In this document: positions 1-7,753 of the stretch, piece by piece | How positions within the stretch are numbered: the stretch's first letter is position 1 | Layout: each line of letters begins with the position of its first letter | Assembly: GCA_040902195.1 (NCBI GenBank) | Contig: JBBDXS010000007.1 | Coordinates: forward strand, 1-39,667 | DNA length: 39,667 nt | Source of the DNA: JBBDXS01 sp040902195 | GTDB taxonomy: Bacteria > Chloroflexota > Dehalococcoidia > DSTF01 > RBG-16-68-14 | Direction of reading: 5' to 3' | The notes under the pieces: generated by a model | Seen by the model: only the letters and a program-made list of their open reading frames with translations | Told to the model about the DNA's origin: nothing | Databases searched by the model: none | Position numbers and translations under genes: made by a program

Positions 1-110
1 TGGTGGGCGTGTTAGTCGGAGTGTTGGTTGGAGTCGGGGTGTTGGTGGGCGTGTTAGTCGGAGTGTTGGTTGGAGTCGGGGTGTTGGTGGGCGTGTTGGT
101 GGGGGTCCAG
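1..110. repeat. 42-bp tandem repeat encoding Thr-Pro linker
   Basis: A 42-base unit (14 codons) is repeated almost exactly at 1-42 and 43-84, with a partial third copy to about 110. On the minus strand it reads as alternating Thr-Pro and Thr-Asn. It is a coding repeat in the linker of the left-edge gene and likely to vary in copy number. The array continues off the window. Confidence 0.85.
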
Positions 111-910
111 GTCGGCGTGGCGGTTGCGGTCGGCGTCAAGGACGCGCAGTTCACTCGGACGAAATCGGCGACCATGACGCCGCCCTTCGTGGTTGTTGGC
201 TTGATGTAACGCACGACAGCGTTCTGGGGGTTTTGCGGATCGGGCACGGTGTACGCGCTGCCCAACGCTCCACCGACGAGATCGATCTGCGTCGTTGCGG
301 AGCTGTTTGGGCAATCGAACTGGATCTCAGCGAGCTGCCCTGTGTACGTGATGGGGACGCGCGGACTCACATTGGGGTCGATGACTTTGCACGTAAGCTT
401 GTACGAGCCGAGCTTCGTCGTGTCCTCGGATCCGAGGTTGCACTTAGGCGCCCTGTTTTCGCCTAGGCCCGCCTTCTTGGAGAGCGTCACGGTGGTCCCG
501 TAGTGGAGGACGACCTGGTAGGCGGTGTAGCCCGGATCGTTCGGCGGAGACGGCGGGCTGCTTGCAAACACGCCGATGCTGAAGCGAGAGCCCGTTGCGA
601 TCGTGCACTTGCCGTTGGGGCAGGTGACCGCCTGGCCATTGGCGTTGAACACCTGGATGGTCATACCGGGGCCGCTGGCGCTGGCCTGGTCAGGCGCTGC
701 GCTCCACAACGCCATGCCGCCAAGTGCGGAGGCGATCAGGACAACGATCGCGCTGAGGATGACGGAGCGGCGTAGGGCAGCGGGCCTACGCGGCGGCGCG
801 CCGGGAATGCGCGAGTCGAAGGTGCCGGATGGTGCGGGACACCCAGTGGCAAGAGTGGAGACCAGAATCGCCGCGATGAGAGTGACGGTGCCAACGAGGC
901 GCGACCTCAT
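1..910 (-). CDS. Exported protein with Thr-Pro-rich linker, cut by left edge
   Basis: The minus-strand frame from the ATG at 910 stays open to the window edge, so the C-terminus is missing (about 303 residues visible). A GGGAG-like ribosome site lies just upstream. There are two hydrophobic stretches: residues about 5-24, ending in ATGC like a lipobox, and about 47-66, ending in GMALW. Either the protein starts later than I call it, or it has an N-terminal anchor plus a second membrane segment. The middle (about 80-250) is a Cys-containing beta-rich domain I do not recognise. The visible end is a Thr-Pro/Thr-Asn linker (TPTWTPTNTPTNTP). In the 36421 gene of this window such a linker precedes a dockerin, so a dockerin beyond the edge is plausible but not seen. 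A TATACT-like minus-strand -10 lies at about 1031-1036. Confidence 0.75.
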   Translation of the reverse strand, partial: MRSRLVGTVTLIAAILVSTLATGCPAPSGTFDSRIPGAPPRRPAALRRSVILSAIVVLIASALGGMALWSAAPDQASASGPGMTIQVFNANGQAVTCPNGKCTIATGSRFSIGVFASSPPSPPNDPGYTAYQVVLHYGTTVTLSKKAGLGENRAPKCNLGSEDTTKLGSYKLTCKVIDPNVSPRVPITYTGQLAEIQFDCPNSSATTQIDLVGGALGSAYTVPDPQNPQNAVVRYIKPTTTKGGVMVADFVRVNCASLTPTATATPTWTPTNTPTNTPTPTNTPTNTPTNTPTPTNTPTNTPT

Positions 911-1121
911 GCGCCCGCCGCTCCCAGGAGGACGAACCGATGTGCACCCAACCTGGTTGGGAATGCTAAGCCACGTGCCCGACTAATGGAGTTGCGATCC
1001 TCCCCCGCATAAGCCTCTCGGCCGAGCCCCTAGTATACGGCCCAAGCAGAGCGAGCGCCCACCTCGCGGGTGAACATCAGGTTACAGAGAGGTTTCGGCT
1101 CGGTTGGAACCGCCCGATGGC
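911..1121. other. Intergenic region, probable promoter/leader of left-edge gene
   Basis: I see no gene here. On the minus strand a TATACT hexamer (about 1031-1036) could be the -10 of the left-edge gene. That would give a leader of roughly 115 bases containing a short perfect hairpin, CCCAACC/GGTTGGG, at about 947-961. No convincing -35 element and no known riboswitch pattern was recognised. Confidence 0.3.
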
Positions 1122-1209
1122 GCTGGCGCGGCCTACTCGCGGAAGGCGTTTGTGATGTAGTGGTCGGCTCGGATCGCGGCTGTCGCGCCATCCCCGGCGG
1201 CGCTGACGA
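1122..1209 (-). repeat. Duplicated 3' end of trxB (left copy)
   Basis: These 88 bases match 2445-2532 (offset 1323) with a single C/T difference. They correspond to the last roughly 25 codons of trxB, its TAG stop (1133-1135 here) and about 11 bases beyond. The one difference is synonymous (GAG versus GAA). The copy has no start and is not a gene; it abuts the stop codon of the lipoprotein gene directly. With the genuine trxB end it forms a direct repeat flanking the lipoprotein gene. Confidence 0.9.
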
Positions 1210-1210
1210 A

Positions 1211-2377
1211 TTATTGGCTAACCTTCCACTTGAGAATCAGAGGGTCGAAGTCTTCGTCGTATCCCTCGTAGACGACATAGCTTGGCGTCGTCCCTTCAGG
1301 TATCTCGAACGTCACGAATCCGCGAACGCAGTCATTGGCCAAGAGGTTAGTGCCGTTGAGCGCTGGCTCCCTGCCTGAGAATGTCGGCTCAATGCGCGTG
1401 TTGTCAGGCAACTGGAGCCGGAACTCGAATGGGTTGACGGACATTGAAGCCGATGGGCTTGAACTAGTGCATCCCTCAACGTCTATTGCGGCGAAGACGT
1501 TGCCGGGATCGGGAGCGAGAAACTCATTGGTTGATGGGACGGGCGCTTCATATGCATAGATCCTCATGGTGTTGCCGGAGGATGTTTCTTGTGCTTCCCC
1601 AACGTGGGGTTCTTGCACCGCCGTTGCCGTTGCGCTTGGTTGGGCGGTTGCTCCGACCCTCACAGGCGTGTTCTGGACAGGCGTCGAAGATCCCATACGA
1701 GATAATGTTTCACTGACTCGCGCCTCCGCGATCGACACGTAGTCGTCTAGGTCGTCGCTATCGAATGGCGAAAGGACGTTGGATGCAAGTACGGTGAACC
1801 CCACTCGGTCAACAGTCACATTCACAAGATCGACGTAGATATCTCCCTCGCTTCCGAACCCGGTCTCATTCTTAGCCTTGGCGTGAATGCTAATTCTGTA
1901 CGCCTCCGTACGATTCCCGTGTTCCGGGAAGGATAGGCGGCTAAACGAGGCGTCCGAGTAGGTTGCTTCATCGTCATCGAGCTTTCCATCGTCAACGACG
2001 GCCACGAAGCAGTCTGCCTTAGATGAGATCTGATCCAGTGCCGAACGAGTCTCGTCGGCAGTCGAGAACGTTGATAGGCTTTCTGAGATCGAGGCGGTTC
2101 CGTCACTTGAGAAGTCCCCGGTTTCAGCGTGGCCCGTCCTTCCCTGCGCAGGCCCGGGGTCACATTCATCGAACGGACTTTCTTCGCTGTCGTCGGGCTC
2201 TTCGGCCCAGCCTGTTGGGAAGTCCGATAGGGTGAGAAGCATGGATCGTGCCAATTCATCTTCACTCGAGTTGCCGGTCGCCGCATCTGCGGGATCGTCG
2301 CCGCTCTTCCCGCCGCATGCAAACGACAGAAACGCGACCGACGTCAGTAGGGAGAGAATCAGTGCAACTCGTACCAT
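1211..2377 (-). CDS. Lipoprotein, C-terminal domain resembling DUF4352
   Basis: 388 residues. The N-terminus is a lipoprotein signal peptide with lipobox LSFAC, so the mature protein should be lipid-anchored outside the cytoplasmic membrane. Residues about 35-235 form a domain I do not recognise, followed by a Thr/Ala/Gln-rich spacer. The last about 115 residues (from MRIYAYEAP through NVFAAIDVEG to the end) resemble the DUF4352 beta-sandwich found on many surface lipoproteins. The start is supported by GAGGG upstream of the ATG. Base composition differs from its neighbours: two sampled 60-base lines are about 52-53% G+C against about 72% for one in trxB. The gene lies exactly between two direct copies of the trxB tail, suggesting it arrived as a unit. 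The biochemical role is unknown. Confidence 0.8.
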   Translation of the reverse strand: MVRVALILSLLTSVAFLSFACGGKSGDDPADAATGNSSEDELARSMLLTLSDFPTGWAEEPDDSEESPFDECDPGPAQGRTGHAETGDFSSDGTASISESLSTFSTADETRSALDQISSKADCFVAVVDDGKLDDDEATYSDASFSRLSFPEHGNRTEAYRISIHAKAKNETGFGSEGDIYVDLVNVTVDRVGFTVLASNVLSPFDSDDLDDYVSIAEARVSETLSRMGSSTPVQNTPVRVGATAQPSATATAVQEPHVGEAQETSSGNTMRIYAYEAPVPSTNEFLAPDPGNVFAAIDVEGCTSSSPSASMSVNPFEFRLQLPDNTRIEPTFSGREPALNGTNLLANDCVRGFVTFEIPEGTTPSYVVYEGYDEDFDPLILKWKVSQ

Positions 2378-2444
2378 GCCACCCTCTTTGCCGCCGAAAG
2401 GTGGAGACTAGTTAGCACGATCGCGCCGCACGCGCAAGGGAAGA

Positions 2445-2532
2445 GCTGGCGCGGCCTATTCGCGGAAGGCGTTTGTGATGTAGTGGTCGGCTCGGATCGC
2501 GGCTGTCGCGCCATCCCCGGCGGCGCTGACGA
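2445..2532 (-). repeat. 3' end of trxB, right copy of the direct repeat
   Basis: This is the genuine 3' end of trxB plus about 11 downstream bases. It pairs with the copy at 1122-1209 (one mismatch in 88). The segment between the repeats (1210-2444) is the lipoprotein gene and its promoter region. Confidence 0.9.
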
Positions 2533-3391
2533 CCTGTCGCGCGGAGTTCACGCGGATGTCCCCGGCGGCGAAGAGGCCCGGGATCTCGGTCTCCATCCAG
2601 TCGTTGACGAAGACGTGGCCCCCGCCGTCCATCTTGACGTAGCCCTTGAGGAAGTCGCTGTTCGGGTGGTGGCCGATGAAGATGAACACGGCCGCCGCGT
2701 CCAGTTCCGACTCCTCGTTCGTGATCACGTTACGCAGCTTGACCCGCTCGACGGCGTCGCCGCCCTCGATCTCCTCGACGACGGTGTTCCAGATGAAATC
2801 CATCTTCGGGTTCGCGAAGGCGCGTTCCTGGAGGATGCGGCTCGCCCGCAGCTCGTCGCGGCGGTGGACGACGTGGACCTTCGACGCGTAGCGCGTCACG
2901 AACAGCCCTTCGTCCATCGCGGCGTCGCCGCCGCCGACGACGACAGCGATCTGGTCCTTGAAGAACGCAGCGTCGCACGTCGCGCAGTACGAGACGCCCT
3001 TGCCGGTCAGCCGCTCCTCGCCCGGCACGCCGAGGTGGTCGTAGTCGGCGCCGCCCGTGAGGATGACGGCCTTCGCCGTGATGTCGCCTTCGTTCGTGTG
3101 GATGACGTGCACAGCGTCGTCGCGTCGCTCGAGGCTGGTGACGTCCGTGTAGGCGACCTCCATGCCGTACTTCTCGGCCTGGCGCTGCATAATCTGCCCC
3201 AGCTCGAAGCCGTCGACCTCCTCGATGCCCGGATAGTTCTCAATCAGCGCCGTCAGCGCGATCTGCCCGCCCGTTACCTTGCGCTCGATCAGGAGCGTGC
3301 GCCGTCGCGCGCGAGCGGCGTACAGGCCAGCCGCGAGACCGGCAGGCCCCGCGCCGATGATGACGATGTCGTAGTGACGTTCTTCAACCAC
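2456..3391 (-). CDS. trxB: Thioredoxin reductase (NADPH)
   Basis: 311 residues, the usual length for the low-molecular-weight bacterial enzyme, which passes electrons from NADPH through FAD and a redox disulfide to thioredoxin in the cytoplasm. Visible motifs: FAD-binding GAGPAG at residues 13-18, the redox-active CATC at 136-139, the NADPH-binding GGGDAAMDE at about 153-161, and the C-terminal FAD motif FAAGDIR. It follows trxA by 14 bases on the same strand, so the two should be one operon read from the promoter at about 3772-3798. Its last 25 or so codons are duplicated at 1122-1209. Confidence 0.96.
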   Translation of the reverse strand: MVEERHYDIVIIGAGPAGLAAGLYAARARRRTLLIERKVTGGQIALTALIENYPGIEEVDGFELGQIMQRQAEKYGMEVAYTDVTSLERRDDAVHVIHTNEGDITAKAVILTGGADYDHLGVPGEERLTGKGVSYCATCDAAFFKDQIAVVVGGGDAAMDEGLFVTRYASKVHVVHRRDELRASRILQERAFANPKMDFIWNTVVEEIEGGDAVERVKLRNVITNEESELDAAAVFIFIGHHPNSDFLKGYVKMDGGGHVFVNDWMETEIPGLFAAGDIRVNSARQVVSAAGDGATAAIRADHYITNAFRE

Positions 3392-3405
3392 GTGTGTTTA
3401 CCGTG

Positions 3406-3729
3406 TTAGACGACGGCGTCGAGGCGCTGCTTGAGGTCGCTCTTCGGCCGGAAGCCGATGATCTGCCCGACCGGCTTGCCTTCCTTGAAGACGAGCAGCG
3501 TCGGGATACTGCGGATGCCGTACTTGACGGCGGTGTTCGGGTTGTCGTCGGTGTTGAGCTTGACGAACTCGACTCTGCCGGCGTACTCGTCCGCTAGCTC
3601 CTCGACGACGGGCGCAACCATGCGGCAGGGGCCGCACCAGGGCGCCCAGAAATCGACCAAAACAGGCTTGGTGGCCTGGAGGACTTCCTTGTCGAAATCG
3701 TTATCCGTGACTTCTTTCGGCTTTGCCAT
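3406..3729 (-). CDS. trxA: Thioredoxin
   Basis: 107 residues from the ATG at 3729. The frame extends upstream to 3744, but a strong GAGGAGG ribosome site sits just before 3729, so that start is chosen. It carries the classical WCGPC active site (residues 31-35), the conserved Asp at about 26 and the cis-proline in SIPT. It is a cytoplasmic disulfide reductase, recycled by the TrxB encoded 14 bases downstream. The shared promoter carries a CsoR-type operator, so the operon is probably controlled by the divergent repressor gene. Confidence 0.96.
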   Translation of the reverse strand: MAKPKEVTDNDFDKEVLQATKPVLVDFWAPWCGPCRMVAPVVEELADEYAGRVEFVKLNTDDNPNTAVKYGIRSIPTLLVFKEGKPVGQIIGFRPKSDLKQRLDAVV

Positions 3730-3750
3730 CGCACTCCTCCTCATTGGGGC

Positions 3751-3778
3751 TTGACAGGATTCATCAGTATGCTAACAT
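3751..3778 (+). promoter_or_regulatory. Promoter of the csoR-like gene
   Basis: TTGACA at 3751-3756 and TAACAT at 3773-3778, spacer 16 bases. The -10 runs into the operator palindrome, suggesting autoregulation. Confidence 0.55.
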
Positions 3779-3798
3779 ACCCCCAGGGGGTATGTCAA
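3772..3798 (-). promoter_or_regulatory. Promoter of trxA-trxB
   Basis: On the minus strand TTGACA (3798 to 3793) is followed, 17-18 bases later, by a TAGCAT-like -10. The spacer is essentially the operator palindrome, so a bound repressor would block RNA polymerase directly. Confidence 0.6.
3775..3795. promoter_or_regulatory. CsoR-type operator palindrome
   Basis: A perfect inverted repeat: ACATACCCCC, one central A, then GGGGGTATGT. This C-tract/G-tract form with flanking TA is typical of CsoR/RcnR/FrmR-family operators. It lies in the 73-base gap between trxA and csoR, inside the spacer of the trxA promoter and next to the -10 of the csoR promoter. Confidence 0.85.
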
Positions 3799-3802
3799 CG
3801 CC

Positions 3803-4144
3803 ATGAAGAAACCGGAACCAACTGCGGCCTCTACGATACACGAGCCCCCGCCAGAGCGGAACCTCAACGAGCAGGCCAAGCTCCGCCTCCGCAAGATCGA
3901 GGGCCAGGTGCGCGGCATCCAGGGCATGCTCGACCGGATGCACGAGCCCGGCAGCGACGACGGCTGCAACGATGACGTTTGCGATGGCCTGCTGACGCAG
4001 GTGCTGGCCGTCCGCGCCGCGGTCGAGCAGGTCGGCGTGTTGATCATGGAGTTGCACATGCGCCGCTGCGTGCTCGCCGGCATGCCCGTCGACGAAGAGC
4101 GACTCCTCGGCCTGCGCGAGTCGCTTAAGCTCTGGACTCGCTAG
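3803..4144 (+). CDS. CsoR/FrmR-family metal- or persulfide-sensing repressor
   Basis: 113 residues, an all-alpha repressor of the DUF156 family. The family core starts at about residue 22 (KLRLRKIEGQVRGIQGML). Cys60, His85 and Cys89 have spacing +25 and +4, identical to the Cys36/His61/Cys65 copper(I) site of CsoR, which favours Cu(I) sensing. An extra Cys55 (GCNDDVC) leaves persulfide or other sulfur sensing possible. The family binds GC-tract operators like the one 8 bases upstream and lets go on ligand binding. Divergence from trxA-trxB suggests it regulates the thioredoxin system as well as itself. No copper ATPase or sulfurtransferase is in view. Its 3' end overlaps plsX by 20 bases tail to tail. 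Confidence 0.88.
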   Translation: MKKPEPTAASTIHEPPPERNLNEQAKLRLRKIEGQVRGIQGMLDRMHEPGSDDGCNDDVCDGLLTQVLAVRAAVEQVGVLIMELHMRRCVLAGMPVDEERLLGLRESLKLWTR

Positions 4145-5156
4145 CCGCGGCGGCCGCTTCCGCCCGGGCCTCGCGCCCGAACGCATCACGCAGCGTCTGG
4201 AGCATCCCGCTTTCGACGACGTGGCGCGCAAGCCGCAGCGCGTTCTTCATCGCGTTGTCGTCGGCACGTCCGTGGGCGATCGTCACGACGCCGTTCACGC
4301 CGAGCAGCGGCGCGCCGCCGTACTCTGAATAGTCCAGCCGGCGTCGCATCGCGAGTAAGGCCGGGCGCATGACGAGCCCGGCCAGCTTGTAGTGGAGTTT
4401 GCTCGTGATCGCCGTGCGGAGCTCCCCGAAAATGAAGTCCGCGGTACCCTCGGTCACCTTCACGGCGATGTTGCCTGTAAAGCCATCGGTAACGATGACC
4501 TCCGCGAGGCCGCGGTGGACGCGGTCGGGCTCGATGTTGCCGACGAAGTTGAGGTTGCCCCGGCTGAGCTGCTCGAAAACCTCCTGCGTCAGCTCGTTTC
4601 CCTTCGAAGGCTCTTCGCCGATGTTGAGCAGCCCGACGCGCGGGCGCTCGATGCCCGCGACCTTCTCCATATAGAGCGAGCCCATCTGGGCGAACTGGAT
4701 AAGATATGAAGGCTTGCAGTCGGCGTTCGCGCCGACGTCGAGTACGAGGATGCCCTTCTCCGTATAGGGGGCGATGGTCCCGATCGCCGGCCGCTCGATG
4801 CCGGGCACGCGGCCGAGGTTGAGCAGCGCCGACGCCATCACCGCGCCTGTGTTGCCCGCCGAGACGACGGCGCTCGCAGTGCCGCGCTTGACGAGACCCA
4901 TCGCGACGTTGATCGACGCGTCCTTCTTCTGCCGCACGGCCTGTACAGGCGTCTCCTCCATCCCGATCGCCTCGGACGCCTCGACGATCTCGATGCCGGA
5001 CGGGACGGGGCCGTGATGCGAGAGCTCCTGCCGTATCAGCTCAGACGAACCGACCAGCGCGATCTGCATGTCAAGCTCTCGGTTGGCGAGAAGGGCGCCT
5101 TTGATGGGCTCCTTAGGAGCGAGGTCTCCACCCATGGCGTCGAGCGCGATGATCAT
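4125..5156 (-). CDS. plsX: Phosphate acyltransferase PlsX
   Basis: 343 residues, the normal family length. It starts with MIIALDAMGGDLAP, the PlsX signature, and carries VSAGNTGA, LDVGANADC and NIGEEPSKG as in the family. The enzyme makes acyl-phosphate from acyl-ACP, the first step toward bacterial phosphatidic acid, and acts at the inner face of the membrane. The start is supported by GGAAGGAG placed within the end of the upstream gene. Its ATG overlaps the TGA of the methyltransferase gene (ATGA), implying translational coupling. No fabD, fabH or acpP follows, unlike many plsX loci; instead it converges on csoR. Confidence 0.95.
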   Translation of the reverse strand: MIIALDAMGGDLAPKEPIKGALLANRELDMQIALVGSSELIRQELSHHGPVPSGIEIVEASEAIGMEETPVQAVRQKKDASINVAMGLVKRGTASAVVSAGNTGAVMASALLNLGRVPGIERPAIGTIAPYTEKGILVLDVGANADCKPSYLIQFAQMGSLYMEKVAGIERPRVGLLNIGEEPSKGNELTQEVFEQLSRGNLNFVGNIEPDRVHRGLAEVIVTDGFTGNIAVKVTEGTADFIFGELRTAITSKLHYKLAGLVMRPALLAMRRRLDYSEYGGAPLLGVNGVVTIAHGRADDNAMKNALRLARHVVESGMLQTLRDAFGREARAEAAAAASESRA

Positions 5157-5926
5157 GATGGCTCCTTCCCGCGCCGCGCGAGGGTGATAAGGGACTCGCT
5201 CGTTTCATTATATGGAGTCAGGTCGTAGTCACCATACGACTGTTCCAGGACGAGTCCCGCCTCGCGCAGGAGCGCCTCCATCTCGTAACGACCAGCGAAC
5301 CGCAAATCGACTTCCTGCGTAATCCGCCGGACCGCGCCGTCCGCAGCCTCGATATCGTAGATGTGCAACTCGCGCTGGATCTGTTCTGCTCTGTCGGGAC
5401 GGACGGCGCGGAGCTTGGTCACCCTCACGCCTGTCCTCGGCAGCACCTTCGTCCAGTCGTGCAGGAGCGGCGCGCTTTCGCCCGATTCCCAATCGACGTG
5501 CAGCATCGAGCGCAGATCGCAGACGAAGAGGCCGCCCTCAGAGAGATGGCGCCGCGCGGCGCGCAGGCACGAGAGCTGTTCGTCCGCGCTGAACAGATGG
5601 TGGAACGTGCCGTACGCGGCGAAGACCAGAGCGAACGTGCGGCCCAAATCGAAGTCGCGCATGTCACCGCACGATAGGTGCAAATGCGCGTCCAGATCGT
5701 CCGGCGCCTTGTCGTTCGCGCGCGCGACCATCGCCGCTGAGAGATCGATGCCATGGACATCGAAGCCTGCCCGCGCGAGCGCTATCGCCACGCGGCCGGT
5801 GCCAGCGCCCAACTCGAGCACGGAGCCGTCGCCACGTTGCGCGAGCGCGTCGTAGAACGGCAGATCGTCCTCGAAATCGCCAAAGTCGAGATCGAGTAGC
5901 TCAGCTATATCGGGAAGATCGGACAT
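5153..5926 (-). CDS. Class I SAM-dependent methyltransferase
   Basis: 257 residues from the ATG at 5926; an upstream in-frame extension to 6013 exists but crosses the likely promoter and looks non-coding. Motif I VLELGAGTGR is at residues 36-45, motif II acidic residue in VHGIDLS, and a later FAAYGTFHHL stretch follows, together the Methyltransf_25-type Rossmann fold. The substrate is not evident; overlap with plsX hints at, but does not show, a link to lipid metabolism. It is probably the first gene of a two-gene operon with plsX. Confidence 0.82.
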   Translation of the reverse strand: MSDLPDIAELLDLDFGDFEDDLPFYDALAQRGDGSVLELGAGTGRVAIALARAGFDVHGIDLSAAMVARANDKAPDDLDAHLHLSCGDMRDFDLGRTFALVFAAYGTFHHLFSADEQLSCLRAARRHLSEGGLFVCDLRSMLHVDWESGESAPLLHDWTKVLPRTGVRVTKLRAVRPDRAEQIQRELHIYDIEAADGAVRRITQEVDLRFAGRYEMEALLREAGLVLEQSYGDYDLTPYNETSESLITLARRGKEPS

Positions 5927-5976
5927 GAGGCAGCGCTCGATTCTAGGCACGAGCGGCAGGATGGTCAAGGAACCCC

Positions 5977-6016
5977 TTGACAAGTCGAGCCGTTGGGTAT
6001 ACATGAATGACATTCA
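5977..6016. promoter_or_regulatory. Divergent promoters with a TGAATG-A-CATTCA palindrome
   Basis: Plus strand: TTGACA (5977-5982), then TATACA (5998-6003), with a short 15-base spacer, facing the binding-protein gene. Minus strand: a TTCAAC/TATACC pair with 17 bases between them faces the methyltransferase, sharing the GTATAC core. A perfect 13-base palindrome lies at 6004-6016 and could be an operator for both directions. Confidence 0.45.
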
Positions 6017-6074
6017 GTGTTGAACCAAAGGAGCGAAGGGGAACTCGCTCCGACAATTGGGAGGGAGTTGAGCC

Positions 6075-7736
6075 GTGGCCCGCATTAACGACGAGTTCAT
6101 GCGACAGAGGATCACCCGCCGGCGGCTCTTACAAGGCGCCGGCGGTACTGCGCTCGGCGCGGCGGCGATCGCGACGGTTGGTTGCGGTGGTGGCGGCAGT
6201 AGCGGCGGGGCGCGTACTCCCGGCAGCACCGCGCCCGCGGAAGGAACGCCGAAGCTCGGCGGGATCCTGAAGCAGCGCCAGCAGGTTGGCTATCCCAACT
6301 TCAATCCGTTCGGCCCTGGAATTGGCGCTCTGGTCCAGGGCCTCTTCGTCGGCTTCGCACTCTACGATCATCTCTTCTACGTCCCGACGGATACAGGCGA
6401 GGTGATCCCGTTTCTTGGAACCGAGTTCGAAATCGCGGAGGACGGCCGCGACGTTACTGTGACAATGGGCGAGGCGGTCTTCTGGGACAAGCCGCCGGTC
6501 AACGGGCGCGACGTGCGCGCGAGCGACGTGGTAGCGAGCTACGAGCGCTTCAAGGAGCAGATTCCCCTTGGCTTTAGCTGGTTGCAGGAGGTGCTTGACA
6601 GCATTGAAGCGCGAGACGAGCGGACCGTGGTCTTCCGCCAAAACAGGCCATGGGCCTGGTTCTTCACCGCTTCGAACGCCGGCTCGCCGATTTCGAGTTC
6701 GATCATTCCACAGGAGATCGTGGGCGACGATGACGCGTTGGACAGCGATCCGATCGGGTCCGGCAAGTGGATGCTCGCAGGGCACGACTCCGGCCAGAAC
6801 GTCAAGCTGCGCAAGTTTCCGAACTGGCGCGAGCCGGGCCGTCCGTATCTCGAGGGCGTCGATTACTTGTACGCGCCGGATAACACGCTGGCGCAGTCGG
6901 CCTTTTCGGCGAAGGATATCGATACGATCACAGGCCTCAACTCGCGCGAGCTAGAGGACCTCGAGAGCCGCTTCGGTGATGAGATCGTCACGAGCGGTGA
7001 CCTGCAGCGTGACTATCGCTGCCTGATGCTCAAGAACGAGCCGCCCTTCGATGACCCCGAGGTACGGCGCGGTATCAATCTTGCGCTCAACCGTGACGAG
7101 ATCCGGCAGGTGCTCAACCTGGGCGACGGCGAGCTCGCCGGGCCACTCCCGCCGGCACACACGGCATTCGTGTTGGACGAGGACGATCCGGACCTGCAAG
7201 AGTACTTCCGCTTCGATCCGGCCGAGTCGCGCCAGGTTCTTGAGGCCGCCGGCTTCCCGTTCGATCAGGAGATCACGCTGAAGTACTCGAACTTCAGCGA
7301 CGCGCCTGACCTTGCGGAGGCGGTTGCGCAGCAACTCCGCGTTGTCGGCATCAACGTCAAACTGCCGGGCGCTGAGGACATTATCTCCTGGCTTTCGAAC
7401 ACGCTAGGGCCCGGAGACTTCCAGATGACGTCGTTCACGCACCTGGCCTACGAAGACCCATCGCTCCCGCTGAGCTTCTACGTGCCGCCGAACTTCATGG
7501 GCTACGACGATCCCGAGGTCACCGCGGCGTTCGAGAAGGCGGCCGCAACGCTGGATATGGCAGAACGCGTCGAGGCGACAAAGGACGCACAGCGCGTGAT
7601 CATCCAGAAGATGTCGCCAATGCTGAACCTCTACTCGGCCGTCAACTACAGCGCGCGCTGGGACTATCTGAAGGGCGTAATCACCGGGCGCGGCTCGTTC
7701 GGGCTGTTTAACTCGGGCGCCTGGCTGGACAAGTAG
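6075..7736 (+). CDS. Oligopeptide-type ABC transporter substrate-binding lipoprotein
   Basis: 553 residues, SBP_bac_5 family (DppA/OppA-like). A GTG start is chosen because GGGAGGGAG lies about 8 bases upstream. The N-terminus has a twin-arginine motif (RRRLLQG, residues 15-21), an alanine-rich hydrophobic stretch and a lipobox ending at Cys37, so it should be Tat-exported and lipid-anchored. Family features include the early LYDHLFYVPTDTGEVIP, DVVASYERF and PIGSGKW segments. The two permease genes follow within 20 bases. The ligand could be peptides, but SBP_bac_5 proteins also bind nickel, sugars and opines, so it is left open. Confidence 0.9.
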   Translation: MARINDEFMRQRITRRRLLQGAGGTALGAAAIATVGCGGGGSSGGARTPGSTAPAEGTPKLGGILKQRQQVGYPNFNPFGPGIGALVQGLFVGFALYDHLFYVPTDTGEVIPFLGTEFEIAEDGRDVTVTMGEAVFWDKPPVNGRDVRASDVVASYERFKEQIPLGFSWLQEVLDSIEARDERTVVFRQNRPWAWFFTASNAGSPISSSIIPQEIVGDDDALDSDPIGSGKWMLAGHDSGQNVKLRKFPNWREPGRPYLEGVDYLYAPDNTLAQSAFSAKDIDTITGLNSRELEDLESRFGDEIVTSGDLQRDYRCLMLKNEPPFDDPEVRRGINLALNRDEIRQVLNLGDGELAGPLPPAHTAFVLDEDDPDLQEYFRFDPAESRQVLEAAGFPFDQEITLKYSNFSDAPDLAEAVAQQLRVVGINVKLPGAEDIISWLSNTLGPGDFQMTSFTHLAYEDPSLPLSFYVPPNFMGYDDPEVTAAFEKAAATLDMAERVEATKDAQRVIIQKMSPMLNLYSAVNYSARWDYLKGVITGRGSFGLFNSGAWLDK

Positions 7737-7753
7737 CCCGCTCGCAGCCGACC

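Noticed and set aside
1..110. Regular 42-base repeats resembling a CRISPR array
   Set aside because: The units are directly contiguous with no unique spacers and encode a Thr-Pro/Thr-Asn linker in an open minus-strand frame.
911..1030. Possible riboswitch in the leader of the left-edge gene
   Set aside because: Only one short hairpin is seen; no conserved core of cyclic-di-GMP, cobalamin, SAM or other known riboswitches could be matched.
1211..2377. Lipoprotein gene as part of an insertion sequence
   Set aside because: No transposase, terminal inverted repeats or short target-site duplication; the flanks are a long direct repeat of the trxB tail instead.
2483..3409. 308-codon plus-strand frame opposite trxB
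   Set aside because: It is antisense to the clear trxB frame; its Arg/Val/Asp-rich composition is a high-G+C shadow with no family motifs.
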